The position numbers and the translations under genes were made by a program. Below are positions 47,210 to 60,560 of a DNA stretch of 64,000 nt, piece by piece; the stretch's first letter is position 1; the number at the start of each line of letters is the position of its first letter. Source of the stretch: Sipunculus nudus (Eukaryota > Annelida > Sipuncula > Golfingiida > Sipunculidae); the NCBI GenBank assembly GCA_026874595.1, contig CM049321.1:47361797-47425796 (forward strand), given 5' to 3'. The notes under the pieces were generated by a model. That model saw only the letters and a program-made list of their open reading frames with translations, did not search any database and had not been told where the DNA came from.

Positions 47210-49990
47210 GGATTGGCGAACTATCACATGATTAAACCAAATGAAGGGATTGTTTCCTTATTCATTACATCTTAATAGGGTCTATTTTGATATCTAACAT
47301 TTATAAACTAAAGATACTCAATTGACCCTTTTATAAAAATGCCAAAGGCCAGAAAATGCGAATCCTACTGCTCATAGGCTGTTCTATTTTGCTCATATCC
47401 ATGTGCTTGTAACATGGGGGGGGGGCACCAAATTAATCTAAACACATTCAATAAAGACATCTGACAGGAAGTCAGGTGCACAAGAGCTTTTGAAAGACCA
47501 TTTGCAACTAGTGAAATTTCTGCACATATGCAACCCTCCACCTCAGATTATGTGGATTTTCCATTTGTCAACTTTGCAGTGTTTACTAACAGCTTGTGTA
47601 TAAACAAGCTCATACATCTGTCACAGAGGCATTATAAGAATGTCCTCCCCAAGAATTACCTAGAATTTATAAATATGTACATGTATAGAAGAAGCCAGAA
47701 ATCTCATAAATACTATAGAAAATAAAATAATGTACAGTATTTGGAATGAAATATGCAAGTATGTACATGAACAAGGTTTATTCTACTATTGCTGTTTATA
47801 ATTGCATTATTGGAGGATCTGATAAATTACAGCAAGTACAGTAGTTAACCTTGTACCATGTCTGGACTGCTACTTGTTGCTGACAGCATGCTACCAGGTA
47901 GTGAGTGACTGCCAGAGGTGTTGAGTTGGCTGTCAAGCACCAGTACAGGCTGCCAGTAACTGGTAACGGGATGAAGAAAACTTGTATCAGCCGCTTTATA
48001 TGACGTCATCTTGGCCATGCTCGCAGGTTGCTTGTTTTCTCTTCATGTGGAACAAAACACACACTTTGTTGTCTTTATAGTTCATGCTTCATAGCTGTCA
48101 ATTTATCTGACCTAAATTGGGGTCAGTGATTGTTATACTAGCATGCAAAAGCTCAGTTCAGATCCACAAAATGCGCTACAGGTGTACATGGGTTTGGTGG
48201 GCTTCCAGACGTGTAGTGATGTCAGGCCTTGTTAGCCGTGATTAGTTGTTGAGTACCTAGTGCTATAAAGATGAGAAATCCTCCACAAATATTTGTTGGT
48301 TGGTGCTGAAGATTAAAGGGATACCCTTAATATTCACCATATGCTGATGTTGCTTTCTTTGCTGCATAATAGAACTTTAGAACACTGTTTCAGGTTCTGT
48401 TGCTGCCAAATATAAATTTACAACAGAATTTATAGTGTCCTTTTCATACTTTTGAGCAAACTTTAATTTATGGAGAAATAGTTCAGTTTTACATTTTACT
48501 CTTGAAAAGTCATCTTCATGGATTCACATGGAATATTTTGCACAAAATTTTGGAACTTCACATACTGGTACCTGTGAGTTACCTGTTACAAAGTACACAC
48601 TTATACATATACAGGTCTTGGCGTACACTGATGTCCAGCTGTTAACATTAGTTCTGGTCTCTCCAGTCTGATTGCGTAAGTGGCCACACAGCCCTGCGTC
48701 TGCGTGATGAGGCTGATGGCGTCCCCTCGACCCCTGCTCAATATCCCATATGGATATATATAGAGAGAGACATAGTGTTTTCTGTAAAAGTATATTCTTC
48801 ATTAGCAACCAGGTCCTTATTTATATTTCTTAGAATAGTAGAGTATCAGGTGGGCCTCTTTGTTCTCTGTATGTACATATATGCCATGATACCTTACTTT
48901 ATTTAATTTTCCAGTTATTAATCATTTTTCAGTTGATAAATTAAGATCTACATAGTATAATCTAAGTTTATTTCACATTTCAAGTTAATTATAATTCGTG
49001 AATACGTCACAATTAGTATTACTGATAAAGTGTTGTGTGAGCTATCAAGCAAGGTATTATTTATTGTTGAGCTTATAATAGTCTTTGCTTAATAGGCATT
49101 TTAAGAGCAGACAGGAAACACACATTTACTCTGAAGTGGACAGATAACGATACCAGCATCAGCCTTGTAGCCCTTGTTTCGTTAAGGTCCTCACTCACGC
49201 CTCTAGAATGTATATGTATACTGGGATGGCATTGAAAAGGTAGTCGGTGTCAAGTGTCAAGTCGAGAAGTGTCAGGTCAATTCGGAGGTGCCAAGTCTCA
49301 AGTCTCCTGTAGCCTGCTGTCTTAATATATTTTAGTGTATGTGCATGGTGCGAACCTGTACGGCTTTAATATATTGATTAAACATCGTCTTAACGTCTGT
49401 CTGGAGTTCGAGTTTTCATGAAAGAACCTGCGAGTCGGCAACCCCTGACATACCTGTAAAGCTGACAGACAAATGACGAGAAGGGACATGAAAGAAGAAA
49501 CACAGGATAAACACCTGTTTGAAGCTTTATAAGATTTGATTAGCTAAGTTGTGGTGTACGGCACTATGTTTATGTTTTCTGCCACTGATCGCTCCTGTTG
49601 CAAGTTTATTTCACTCAAGTACATGTATGAGTAAGCAGATGGATTTATATTGCCAGATATCATAATATTTTAAGGAGAATATGCTATATTACTTCATGTA
49701 TATTTCACATATCTGGTATGTGAGAAGGTCCTGTTAAAGACAGGGATGGAACACTCATGTACATGAAGTTTGGTGACTCTGACATGGACGCTGTATTAAA
49801 CCATAACCTTTAAGGACTGTTAACTGGGCAGGATATATTAAGTTAATGGTAATATATAAAGTGGTGTGGTTTATATTATATATAGAGGGAAGAATCTGAT
49901 TAATTATCAGGTACATAATGTCTTGCACTTGTTAAGATGTGGTCAGGCATAGTCAAAATTAAGCTATGTGTGCCATATATAGCCCACCAG
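47210..49990. other. Intronic DNA, nothing recognised
   Basis: AT-rich sequence. A pseudo-exon with decent splice signals at 48615-48675 has stops in all three frames. No repeat family was recognised. Confidence 0.4.
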
Positions 49991-49997
49991 AGTGTAT

Positions 49998-50000
<3 letters not shown>

Positions 50001-50060
<60 letters not shown>
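50001..50060. repeat. (TA)n microsatellite
   Basis: About 30 uninterrupted TA units. Confidence 0.95.
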
Positions 50061-50064
<4 letters not shown>

Positions 50065-50975
50065 AATGCATAATGGAGAATGTGGGGGTCGTCATTTTGT
50101 TGACATATGGCTTTGGAAATTTAATGGCATCCAACCTGAACAATTGACCTCACAACCAGAGCCCTTATGCCGAGCCCTTTTTAGCCCCAAAAACGCTCCC
50201 ACACAAAAGGTCTTCCTTCCGAGAGCTGTTTACAGTACAATAATGACATCACAAAGGTTGATGACGTAGACTTTGCATTGACTATCGCCATCAACTGGAA
50301 TTGCTGCACTGATTAATATATTGCAGTTATTAAGTGTCTTGCAATAATTTGGATTATATTGTCTCATACAATTTATGTGCCATGCAAGTAAGACATTATT
50401 ATTCACTCAGTAGTCTGAGGAATGGCTGTTGCAACCTTTGGCCTAGAACTTTATATAATGTCTCCTTTGTATAAAAAATATCCTGGAAAACATGCTAACA
50501 TGGGCACTGTTAGTGTTACAGACTACACATGTTCTGTTAGGGAGAGCTCTCCCAAATTATGCAAAATTTATTTTTGTCAGGTGACTGGCAGTTTACAGTA
50601 ATATCTGCGACCTGATTGGCTGCATGGAACAGTTATGTTCATTCTTATTCATTATATGAATATGCTATTAAGGTCACGTAAAGTTCATGATGAGGTCAAT
50701 TGGTAAAAAATGTCATTTAAAAATAAAGGACACTGTCAGGTACTGAGACAAGCACTCGGCTGTACTATGGTTGGCTTCATATTCGTGAGAGTCTCAAATT
50801 CACAATATTTCTGAAATCCTATTATAATTCGCAGATAAGGGTAGGGTCACCCTAAAAACATTACTCCATCTTCTACTTTAAAAGAGGAGGGTATAATAGC
50901 CACCAAACTTTCCCAATAGATATAGAATTCCACCTGGAGACTAAATGTCCTCGGAGCACTTTCTTATCACATTTA

Positions 50976-51049
50976 CATGCCCTTATCACATCCCGATCTC
51001 ACAATAATTCTGAAACTGCTCACAGGGGCTGCCATTTTGCATACAGACT
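50976..51049 (+). repeat. Dispersed repeat C, copy 4
   Basis: CCCTTATCACATCCCGATCT and CAGGGGCTGCCATTTTGCAT match copy 2 at 9705-9785 with moderate divergence. Confidence 0.5.
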
Positions 51050-51099
51050 AAAATCCTGTTGTCACTAGTCGCATGTCAGTATTAAGGGTTTACTGATTT

Positions 51100-53210
51100 T
51101 GGTTATAATATTAAAGGATAAGAATAGCTTTATGAAGAAGACACCACACAGCCGAGCTATTACTGTTTATTTTATTATAATTACTAATTATCATTTTGAT
51201 GTACAAGTTTTAATGAAATATCCACTATCACCATCAACCTTTATTGTGCATGCTAATATGGTTGGCCTTGGAAAGAAAGCACAGATAATTATATTGTCTA
51301 AACACAAATTACTTGTTTTTATGGATAAAAATTACAAATTAATAAGGAATATTTTCATTTTGTATTAATGTTTATGAACCTATTTTGTACTATATACTCT
51401 TTGGAACTTTTCTGTTGGTTGGATCATGAAGTTTTCATCCTGATATTGGTGTTTATCATATTAATTATGAGTGGGCCTATATGGTCTAAAAGGATCAACT
51501 TGATATTTTACAATATATGCAGACTTCATTATAAATAATACCATAGACAGAATAGATTAGTCTATATATAATTTACACTGAATGGAAATGTTCACAAAAC
51601 ATGTATGCAAATCTGTATTGATTTAGTGAACTTCATCTTTGTGTCAGACAACTGCGCCATCTGTTGGACATGGTGAGACTTACACAGGAGTCTTTCATTG
51701 TAATTAAATTTGAACCATACCATATGGATCACACAGTGTAGAATAGGACTTGCAAGAGTACAACTGCTGGTTATGGTGTGTGGGCTTAAAAAAATGCAAC
51801 CCATTATATGAATACACAGCGGGGCTTCTTAATATTCCATAAGTGTAGGTATACATTTAGTGAAAAAGATGTCGTAGTATGTTCAAATATGTTGGAAAAG
51901 AATTGTTTCAAGGCAAATTATATAAACATGTGTGTTTATGCAGTAAGGACTTTACAATATAAGTAATATTTTGTGAAATGTAAACAGAAGGTGTTTCCTT
52001 GAAATGTAACAAATTTTGATTTTTAAAAGATTGACAGTTCTAGTCCCAGCTGGTGCAATCACTGCCTAACTGGAAGAGGTTCGTTTTGAGTAGAACAACC
52101 TCTGGTGGAAGGGTATACTGTGGTTGCCTTTTTGTTCGCGAGGGTTTTATTTTCACAATATTTGCGAATGGGAAATAATCGCGAAAAAGAAACCCTCAGG
52201 AATTATAGACAATTTGAGTATGACCTTCTTATTTAATGTAGTCAATACTCGTATGGGGATAGGTTAGAACAGTGAGAAGTTTTAAAATAAGTTACATCCA
52301 TGCAGATATTGGGAAAACGTTCCCTTAAATTTGAACTAAACGATCTGTGCTGTGTGTACGGGCCCATCGTTATATGAGAAGAATATCACAAACTCATGAC
52401 TTATTCTCATTTTATAATACACACAGGTGTGGCTTTACCAAAGATTTGATATAGGTTCTGGTGAGATCGCGAAAATGAAATCCTCGCGAAACATAATCAA
52501 ATGGAGAAATCGCGAAATTTCAGCCTCACTAAGAATATGAGGCCAACCACAGTATATGTCTATGTCAGACATCGAGGCCATCTGTTGGTCATGATCAATC
52601 TTACAACCCAAGTTGATTATAATCACATGATCACTTAAGAATAAAACTCTGATAGCTGATAGCTGTTGGAAATTATGAAACATATGAAACCCTAACTATT
52701 TGGTTGAAGAACCTAACAACAGATTTCTTAGATGTTGAAAATGAATATTTGTTGGAATTTATTTTTATCTGCATTGATCATTCCAAATAGTTCCAGTATT
52801 ATAATTGCTAAATGATGAAAATTAATTAAATAACCTGATAGCTTGGTCCACTGTATCTTTTGTGGTCATTGATACAGTTTATTCAGTTACTTATTCTTTA
52901 GGCTGCTACCCAGCTCCCTTTCAACAGAAAATGTTCATTTTTACCTTAATTAAGCAACAATAATCAGGATGCAAGTCTGCAGACTGGGCGCATTAATGTT
53001 CACAGATGCTCCTATTTATAAACATTCTGCATGGTGTTACACTTATAATACAGTGTGTGTTTGACACAGTGACAGTTATTTTCCCCACCCTCCCCCACAA
53101 AAATGTTCATAGACAGAATAATTACAAAGAAACCAATTTGGCTTCAAAGAGAGTTAATTGATTGTAATAATATAAATCTGTTCAACAATATCATTATCTT
53201 AATTTTTTGT
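51100..53210. other. Intronic DNA, nothing recognised
   Basis: AT-rich. Several ORFs of 65-90 codons lack splice context and family similarity. Around 52090-52560, loosely inverted words (TCGCGAAA, GGCC.ACCACAGTAT against ATACTGTGGTTGCC) suggest a further decayed inverted-repeat element. Confidence 0.35.
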
Positions 53211-53215
53211 TTATA

Positions 53216-53394
53216 CAGTGAAACCTCGAAATTATTACCACCAGTGGTACCTTGATAAAGTGGTTGTATATCCGAGGTGGTCACCAAAGCAAGGTCATGT
53301 GTACTAGCATAAGAGAATCTGGACTGTAAACATGTGGTAGTTATTTTGAGGTGGTCACCAAACAGAGGTGGTGGTTAGCTGGGGTTTTACTCTG
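53216..53394. mobile_element. Small pogo/Tc1-like MITE
   Basis: Starts CAGTGAAACCTCGAAATTAT and ends AGCTGGGGTTTTACTCTG, with inverted GAGGTGGTCACC words inside. TA precedes the left end. Length is 179 bases. It lies about 580 bases before Cav-beta exon 2. Confidence 0.65.
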
Positions 53395-53972
53395 ATACCT
53401 TAATGCCAGCCTCAAACAGGAGCACCTATCCACAGAAAAATAATATAAATTGTATTCATTGAGGGGGGACCATTTTTTTCACTGATTCTTAGCTATTCTG
53501 ACCTGCAATTGGCAGACTGTTGACATGAATGAAATATGGCCAAAGCTATCAGAGACAAAAATCTCCAAACATCTGAGAGAAACCAGCGACTGAAATATTG
53601 ATGTCTAGTGTCCCTCAATCTTAAAAGCAGTGAGCTGCGTTTTTATTTAAGCGACGGAGCCAGGTTAGAGAATCGTGTTGGCGGTTAGATACTTCCATCT
53701 GATCAGCTGATAGCCACGGGGCTGTCTGACACGAACAGCAAATGCTGCCTGATGGGAACACGGAAGGTTAGTTCATTATCACGGGAGCCAGGGTTTGTTG
53801 ACATTAAAGGGTCAGAGTATTTTGGCTGGAGATGCAGTGGTAATCAATATATTTGGGATGCTGGGGGATAGTCCTTCTCCCAGCTCTGGTCATCACTGTT
53901 CTGGTCTGTATTACAGCACTGTCTCCAGTCTGATGCAGCATTTTACTAATACCTTGTTTATTTTCATTGCAG

Positions 53973-54053
53973 CCTGCCAAAACAAAGCGAAAAGGCAAGT
54001 TCAAGAGGTCTGACGGTAGTTTCTCTGATAGTTCGAACAGTTTTATCCGGCAG
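53973..54053 (+). CDS. CACNB-like: Cav-beta calcium channel subunit, exon 2 (KRSDGS block)
   Basis: This 81-base, phase 0 to phase 0 exon follows a pyrimidine-rich acceptor (ttattttcattgcag) and is followed by the near-consensus donor gtaagtg. Its 27 residues begin PAKTKRKGKFKRSDGS and end SNSFIRQ. Vertebrate CACNB1 has KRKGRFKRSDGS and SNSFVRQ at the same place, immediately before the conserved GSADSYTSRPS segment and the SH3 domain. This match is the firmest gene identification in the window. The exon lies about 41 kb after exon 1a and 36 kb after exon 1b. The following GSADSYTS exon was not found before the window ends. Confidence 0.9.
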
Positions 54054-54964
54054 GTAAGTGAGCTCCTCATTTTTGTACGTCGCAGGGTTGAGTGACCTTT
54101 CATAATGATTGCTTACCCAACTCAATGCATGGTGATGTAGGGGAGAGCCCAGTTGATGGAACAGCCTGTCAGCATGGCTGCCTCATTCACTTGCTGTTCC
54201 ATCCATTGGCTTTACCCCAATTTCTGCGTTTGTGAAATGTGTTGATGTTCAATGTATCAGTGACTTGGCTTTTAGCAGAACACAACATCAGGTACATGGG
54301 GTCCCTGTGTTATGAATAACAAAACCAGTATCATTTTCTTAACCTGAATATTCCATCAGTGAAGCATTTATGTGTTCTTTTGCTGGTCTGTTTATGATTT
54401 AAAAACTATATGAAAGCATGTTCTTAATTATTAAACATGTGATCATGTTGCATGGGTGAAATATTAGAAGTTATGAGGTTTTTAAAATGACAGTTGAAAT
54501 GATGAAAAGGTGACACTCATACATTTTGTTCCAGCAATTACCTATGGCAAGAAGTCTTATTACTGCTTAGTTTATTTTAGAACATTTCAGCTCTTGGCTA
54601 CAAAAAGTGCAAATTATTATGATTCATGATATATCAAGCTAGCCTGTCCTGCCAAAAAATCATGTTCAATTCTTTATGTTTGAATAAGTACCTAAAAAGT
54701 TTTCTGCAAGAGTAATGAAATGCTAGTAATTTTGTTCAGTATGTAACAGTGACAGAACATCAGGTGGACTAAAGCCATGGAGTTTGTAATATTCCATTCA
54801 AACTTGTTGAATAATATATATACTTCGCAACTTTCTTGACCCCATGTATTGACAGTGCAGGATGGCACCTTTTGGCTCGATCATGTTTTATTGCTATCAT
54901 TATCTGATCAAAGTTGGTCAAAATGTGTCCTTGACCTTGTTACTTCTGTCCGTTAATCATGATG

Positions 54965-55092
54965 AAAATAGACTGTTTCCTCCTATTTTAAAATACTGTA
55001 TTTTCTTTTAATAAAATAGACTGTTTTTTTTTCATATATTAAAATAGACTGTTTACTCATATATTAAAATAGACTGTTTTCTCATATATTAG
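54965..55092. repeat. Minisatellite, AAAATAGACTGTTT units
   Basis: Four to five imperfect units of AAAATAGACTGTTTTCTCAT type, about 28-30 bases apart in the cleaner right part. Confidence 0.85.
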
Positions 55093-55800
55093 ATTTATAG
55101 TTTCACTCATATTCTTTACAATATATGTTGGTTGTTTCCTTATTAGGAAATTCTGGAGTACCCAGTGCTGATTTTACTGACTGGTGAAAAAATATCGCCA
55201 AAAATGATGGGTGCTATTTGGTTGGATGGACTGTAATGAGCAAAAAGTGTGAAATTTGTTGAGACTGACAGGCCCTGCATATGTATTGCTAGATTCAGAC
55301 CTTTTACATATAATTGTAACATACTTGAAAAATTCACTAATTAAAAACTATCTGTGGTCTCAGTTATAACTAATGGGTTTGATTCCTAAGAGAACCTGTG
55401 GTATTCATTATCTGTAGGCACCGATTTAATATGAATATTATAAAAGGATTTCCAACCCATCCCTGTCAGACAAATACTGCTGTAAAATTAAACTATTGGT
55501 TGGTCTGGTTTTTACTACCACTAATTGTAATGAAAAATGATATTGTTGAATAACAATCTGCAAATGTTATAAAACTTATCAGTTAATGTCTGTTGTTGTG
55601 TGTCAAAATAAAGCAAGTCACTCGTTGTGCTGTGAAAGTTGATTGAAGAGATAATACAAATATTGATTAGCAGATTTTTTAACAACTGACTGTCTATAAA
55701 CTTATATAATGAAGTATTGGAAGAAATGTTAAAGCCAGCTACTCGCCTACCTTTCATATAAAAAATATATGGCATCTTCCTTTATTAGTTTGCCAAAATA

Positions 55801-55976
55801 CAGTGGAACCCCGCCTTGCGACCACCCTGCAATTGCGACCACCCCACAAATACGACCACTATTTTTGGTCCTAAATACACGATCCAGGTAACTTAGAGTT
55901 TCACAAATACGACCACCCCCAAACTACGACCACTTTGGTCAGTCCCCCAGGTGGTCGTAATTGTGGGGTTCCACTG
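55801..55976. mobile_element. Intact small TA-flanked MITE
   Basis: CAGTGGAACCCCGCCTTGCG at the left is closely inverted at the right (CAGTGGAACCCCACAATTAC in complement). Internal GCGACCACC and GGTGGTCG words are repeated, and TA lies at both borders (55799-55800 and 55977-55978). It is the best-preserved MITE of this type in the window and lacks a transposase. Confidence 0.82.
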
Positions 55977-57394
55977 TACTAGTGAACTTTAGGTAGTTCT
56001 AGCTACAGGCTAGTAATGCAAACAAATCTTAAATTTTCCTTTCTTGTTTAGTGTTACTGCCCCTAAGGTGGGGAGTTTACCCTGTAAAGTTTGGTCAGAT
56101 CTGACTAAAGTGGCTCTGAATATGATATTTTGCAATATGTGTAAGAACATGCAACATACCTTACATATTACACATAATACAGTTGTGTTGACTCAGTTGG
56201 GACATTAATAGTAACTGAATGTTCAGTTTGTATGAAAATATTAGCACTTACTCTCAAGAATATAAGGTAATTGTCCTATTGACAATTGTTTACAGCCTAG
56301 CTAGACATGCTGTGATAACTTTGGAGAGACTGTTCTTGGACAAATTCATGGAGATATGTGAGTGAACCAACATCTATTGTGTGTTTTAGGTAATTTTCTT
56401 AAATCCCCCTCCTAATTTGCATGTGATTCCAAATTGGGGTCATGTTGAATTAGAGGGGAAACTAAAATACTGAAATGCTAAAAACTCTCCCCTACAGCTG
56501 TTCAGACTCATTTCCTGAATGGAGGATGAATTGTTGGGCTATAGGTAGTTCTTGTCATTTTAGAGATCAAAGGCATACAGGGGCAGGAGAAATAAATAGA
56601 AGAAAAAGCAAAATTTTGAAATGGATGTAATGTTGATATAGATATATTGATATATTAGAAAAAAACTCATCAACCCCAATAAGCTTCCCTTCCTATAGTG
56701 GGAGGTAAAAAAGTTCTACATATGTTATTAAACTGATCAGGAACTGTCTGTCAGTGTTAAGTCAAACTAAAATGAGTGACTGGATATGTTATGAAAGTTG
56801 ATCCAAAATATGCAGACCCTGAAACTCATTGGAGTTGGTTAACGAGGTCTGTTTTATATTAATAAAGTCCCTGATAGTTAACTCTGATCATATTTCCCAG
56901 GACGGATCCCTGGAGCCGCACTCACATATCCCAGGGACCCATCATTATGTAGATTACTGCTAGAGACTGTATGGGGAGATCATGGGAATACTACTGACTC
57001 ATTAGCTATGATAATTTATGTATAAGATTGGTGTAGCCTTTAGGCATTATTTAAATCTCCATGAATATTTATGAGGATGTCCTTAAAAGGCCTGTTCTAC
57101 TTTTTTAACATCTAGACAATAGGGACCATACAGTTTATATAAATCTCCAAAACTATCTTACACATATTTTGATGAAAAAAATAGATCATCTTTACATATA
57201 TGTTAATTATGCTGAAGAGAATTTACAGCCGGAATTTCTTTAAAAGTTCTGCTACTTTTTTAAATATGCTCACTTGCTAAATACTCCAGTAGGGGTTTAT
57301 CCATTAAAGGTCAGACAGATTTTTACTGAAAAGATTCATTGATGACCATATTAGAATTAATATATCAGGCCTGAGTATTGAATGTAGTGGCTTA

Positions 57395-57740
57395 ATGGTT
57401 AAGGCGTTTGATTTGTGACTGCAAGCCAAGGTTATGTGATTCGCTTCGATGGTCTGAGGGTAGAGCATAGGGCTCAGAGCCGAGATTGTGAGTTTGAATC
57501 TAAGCCAAGGTGCGGTGAAATTTTTCACTGTCGGTCCCAACCATGGGTGAGCACACCGCAGGCTTGATGGGGAGACTGTGCCCAACAGTCATGTCTCATT
57601 CACAAACAAGTGCGCCTTTGGGGGTTACCTCGGTGTTATATTACCTAGCAATGGGGATGACACTCACCCAGGATCTACAGGAAAGGCAAAGTGAGCCTGG
57701 TTGATTCCAGGATGTAAACACATGTAAACTGGTTACCTCC
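57395..57740 (+). mobile_element. SINE family S, copy with extra tRNA-like head
   Basis: GGTCTGAGGGTAGAGCATAG (A box) and GTGAGTTTGAATCTAAGCC (B box) begin a body matching 35164-35572 (GGTGAAATTTTTCACTGTCG, AGTGCGCCTTTGGGGG, GGCCTGG-like end). Just upstream, GGCTTAATGGTTAAGGCG looks like a second tRNA-type A box, so the copy may be a dimer or have inserted next to another SINE. Confidence 0.65.
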
Positions 57741-60501
57741 ACAAAAAATTATAAAATAAAGGTTATGGGATTGGAAAAAAATCAGAATGCCTTCCTTGTG
57801 GAGACTCGTAGTCAAACTATTTTCCACATAGTGTGCTCTCTCCACCCAGGAGTGAATGGGAACTGGACATAGGCAGCAGGCAAATGTGGAATGAATATAT
57901 AACCTTCTAGTGCCTATTATGGTTGCTTGGGTTGTATGCTCCCCCTGAGGCTGACAGAAACTACAAGAATGAAGAGGCCACAATAGCAGTATCACAAAAT
58001 ATAGAAGCTTGTATTAAGACATTAACTGTTTATGTCATTTGTATCATTTATTTAATAGTTATTTTATGAGAAGGATTTGAGCAAGAATAATGAATATATA
58101 AACAAGAAGTGGTCAGAGATGACCACAGACCTCTGCAAAGATTATCATGAAACTGCAATCTATTCCCAGGTCACCTCCATAACAAAGCCGCACCTAATCA
58201 CAGTGAAAAGCTCGGTTTTAAGGAATCCATTGAATTAAAACAGATTTACCTCCAAAATTTAATAGATAGTTCCTGTGGTGTGATCCTAACTCTCCAATTT
58301 TTTTAAATCTATTTTTTTTTCTGTAAAATTGCTGACAGAATAAGCATAATATCTCTCACCACCTTACAGAGGTATTATTACTTGTTCACAGAATTAGATT
58401 GACCTGATGGACTCTGTTCTGTTGATGAGAATAGTGTTGTTATGCACATGGACATTGCATTTCCTCAGAAATTCTTACAGTACCTGTTATACAGGGCCAT
58501 CTGGTGGCCAGTGCACACACTATTTTATGGCTCTCTTTTGCTTTTTGTGTACAATGCTTGCAGTCAAAGAGATGGTACCCACCTACCAAGTCAAAGCCTG
58601 ACAAAGGTTATCTTTTCTGACTTAGCTCATGGCCTGAATAGCTTGAAAATGCACTGACCTCTGACCCATATTAATGAACATGCAAAATATCAAAGCAGCC
58701 TGAAAACAAGCCAATGCTAAAAACGGCCAATTTATAAAAGAAAAATATATCAGATTTGAAAACCTATTCAATCAAGTTTAATTGAAACTTTCTAAATTTG
58801 AAGGCACGTGTTACAAAGCAAATATAAAGGAAACCAACAAGTTCCTATATTAAAGGCCTTACAGCTGGGCTTGACTTGAATAGAGCTGCTCTTATTTTAA
58901 GTCTAGTATCTGCATGTAAAGTCTCTAAATATTCCTGTTCTTAATGAAAGGGTTGAATTTGAATAATGTACCTTCTGTTTTAAAGTACAGTATTTTTGTC
59001 TGGAGGTAATGTTCTACTTCTAGGCTTGAAAATAAGAGTTGGATTTGAACTTGTTATCAAAAGTCAGATATCAATAACTGCTGTAAATTCTAGGCATGTG
59101 AAAGGTCAGGTTTGAACCCATGACTGTGTACACTGATTACAGCTTAAGCTTCAATCCTAGCTGAGCATGTGGTGGAATTAAACTAGCTTACACTGTGCAG
59201 CACTGGCAGATCTGCAGTTACTGAGACTGTGAGGCTGGAGCAGCTCGCGTTAAATATTCATGTACAGTAACCGGTGACATGTCATAAAGCTACAGTATAC
59301 CTCCCAAAAGACCAGATATCTTACCTGTGTTTAATCGACAGGCCAAGGTTACCTATATCGCAGTTTGCTTTTTATTTTCGGTAAAATATTCTTTAAGTAT
59401 ACCCACAAGAGCACTTAATTCTTAAGCAGGTAGTTCATGAATTCCCAATCTTTGTACTCATCATATTTTTGAGTCAGTTATAAATTCAAACATGATCTTG
59501 TTTTATCTGATTTTTTTTACCAAATGGAATTTTATATATCAGGTGCTAGATTTATTCTCCACTGATGAATTGTGAATATTAATAATTTTTTTTTATGAAT
59601 GAAGATAGTAATATCAAGGACGTGTGGCTTTTGAAATCCTAAAAATATCATGAAGTTTGCAGATTGAAAATTGCACACTTTAGGTCATGAAATAAAAAAA
59701 AGAACCTTCAAATATCCTTGAAAAAGTCAAGAAATTTCACTTTTGAGTGTGTTTAGATTGTCTCTCATTAGTGTTTCTATGTCAGCAATGTCATGTCATT
59801 GTAAATCATCACAAAACCACAATAATATATCCTTAAAATAAATATGATATAAAGACTGGTAAGGTTTTCAAAATAGCCCCATGATGTGGTCTGTATTCAT
59901 GTACACTAGTAGTTTGCCAGTGCATTGATTATATCTTTCATAATTGATTAAATTAATTGCATAATAGATTACAAACAAGTATGTACACACATCTAAACAA
60001 GTCCTGTAAAGCTATTATCATAATAAAATATTCTAATTCTGTCAGAGATGGAAGAAAAATAAGGCAGAAAAGAGCAAACAGTTTTTACATTTTTTTTTCA
60101 TGTGGTTCAAGACTATAAACCAACATTCAGAGGTTTGGTGAGTTTTTTTGAAGTCAAGCTATAAACATTTGATATATAATAAACCCTTTTTATCCCCATC
60201 AAGTTTTCATAGTAGTCCATAAAGATTCTATTGCTTCTCCAATACTTTTAATTGACTCTTCGTAACTTGGGCAGAAAAGATGCCTTTCTTTCTCTTTATA
60301 TAGGGTATATTTATTAGTTAAAACAACTATTCCTGATAAAGGAAAGGGCCATGGCCTCTAAGCCTCATGGTCTGTTTAATCAGAACGAAAGGAACTGTTA
60401 AGTACATATACTAGTAAATATATACCTATATTTTAATATATAATTACACTTAATTTTATTATTTTTTATTTGATTTATTCTGTTTAATTATAAATACACA
60501 T

Positions 60502-60509
<8 letters not shown>

Positions 60510-60554
<45 letters not shown>
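60510..60554. repeat. (CA)n to (TA)n microsatellite
   Basis: ACACACACA passes into about 22 TA units, followed by a short duplication containing TTCAATATGATATA. Confidence 0.93.

Positions 60555-60560
<6 letters not shown>

Larger units (their letters stand above)
12792..53972 (+). other. Cav-beta intron between exon 1a and exon 2 (contains exon 1b)
   Basis: A 41-kb stretch from the gtaggg donor to the gcag acceptor. Apart from exon 1b at 17641-17925 I found no other coding exon in it. It is filled with MITEs, SINE copies, a satellite-bearing element and simple repeats, listed separately. Other short alternative exons could have been missed by eye. Confidence 0.6.

Noticed and set aside
48615-48675. 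Candidate exon with acceptor tacag and donor gtaagt
   Set aside because: Stops occur in all three forward frames, so it cannot be an internal coding exon; a non-coding exon remains possible.
53742-53766. Additional Cav-beta start exon (ATGCTGCCTGATGGG then gttagt)
   Set aside because: It would end in phase 1 and cannot read into exon 2.
53795-54013. 72-codon ORF overlapping Cav-beta exon 2
   Set aside because: It is in a different frame from the conserved KRSDGS reading and crosses the splice acceptor.
57395-57500. tRNA gene on the plus strand
   Set aside because: The tRNA-like boxes lead into the SINE body and a full acceptor stem could not be formed by eye.
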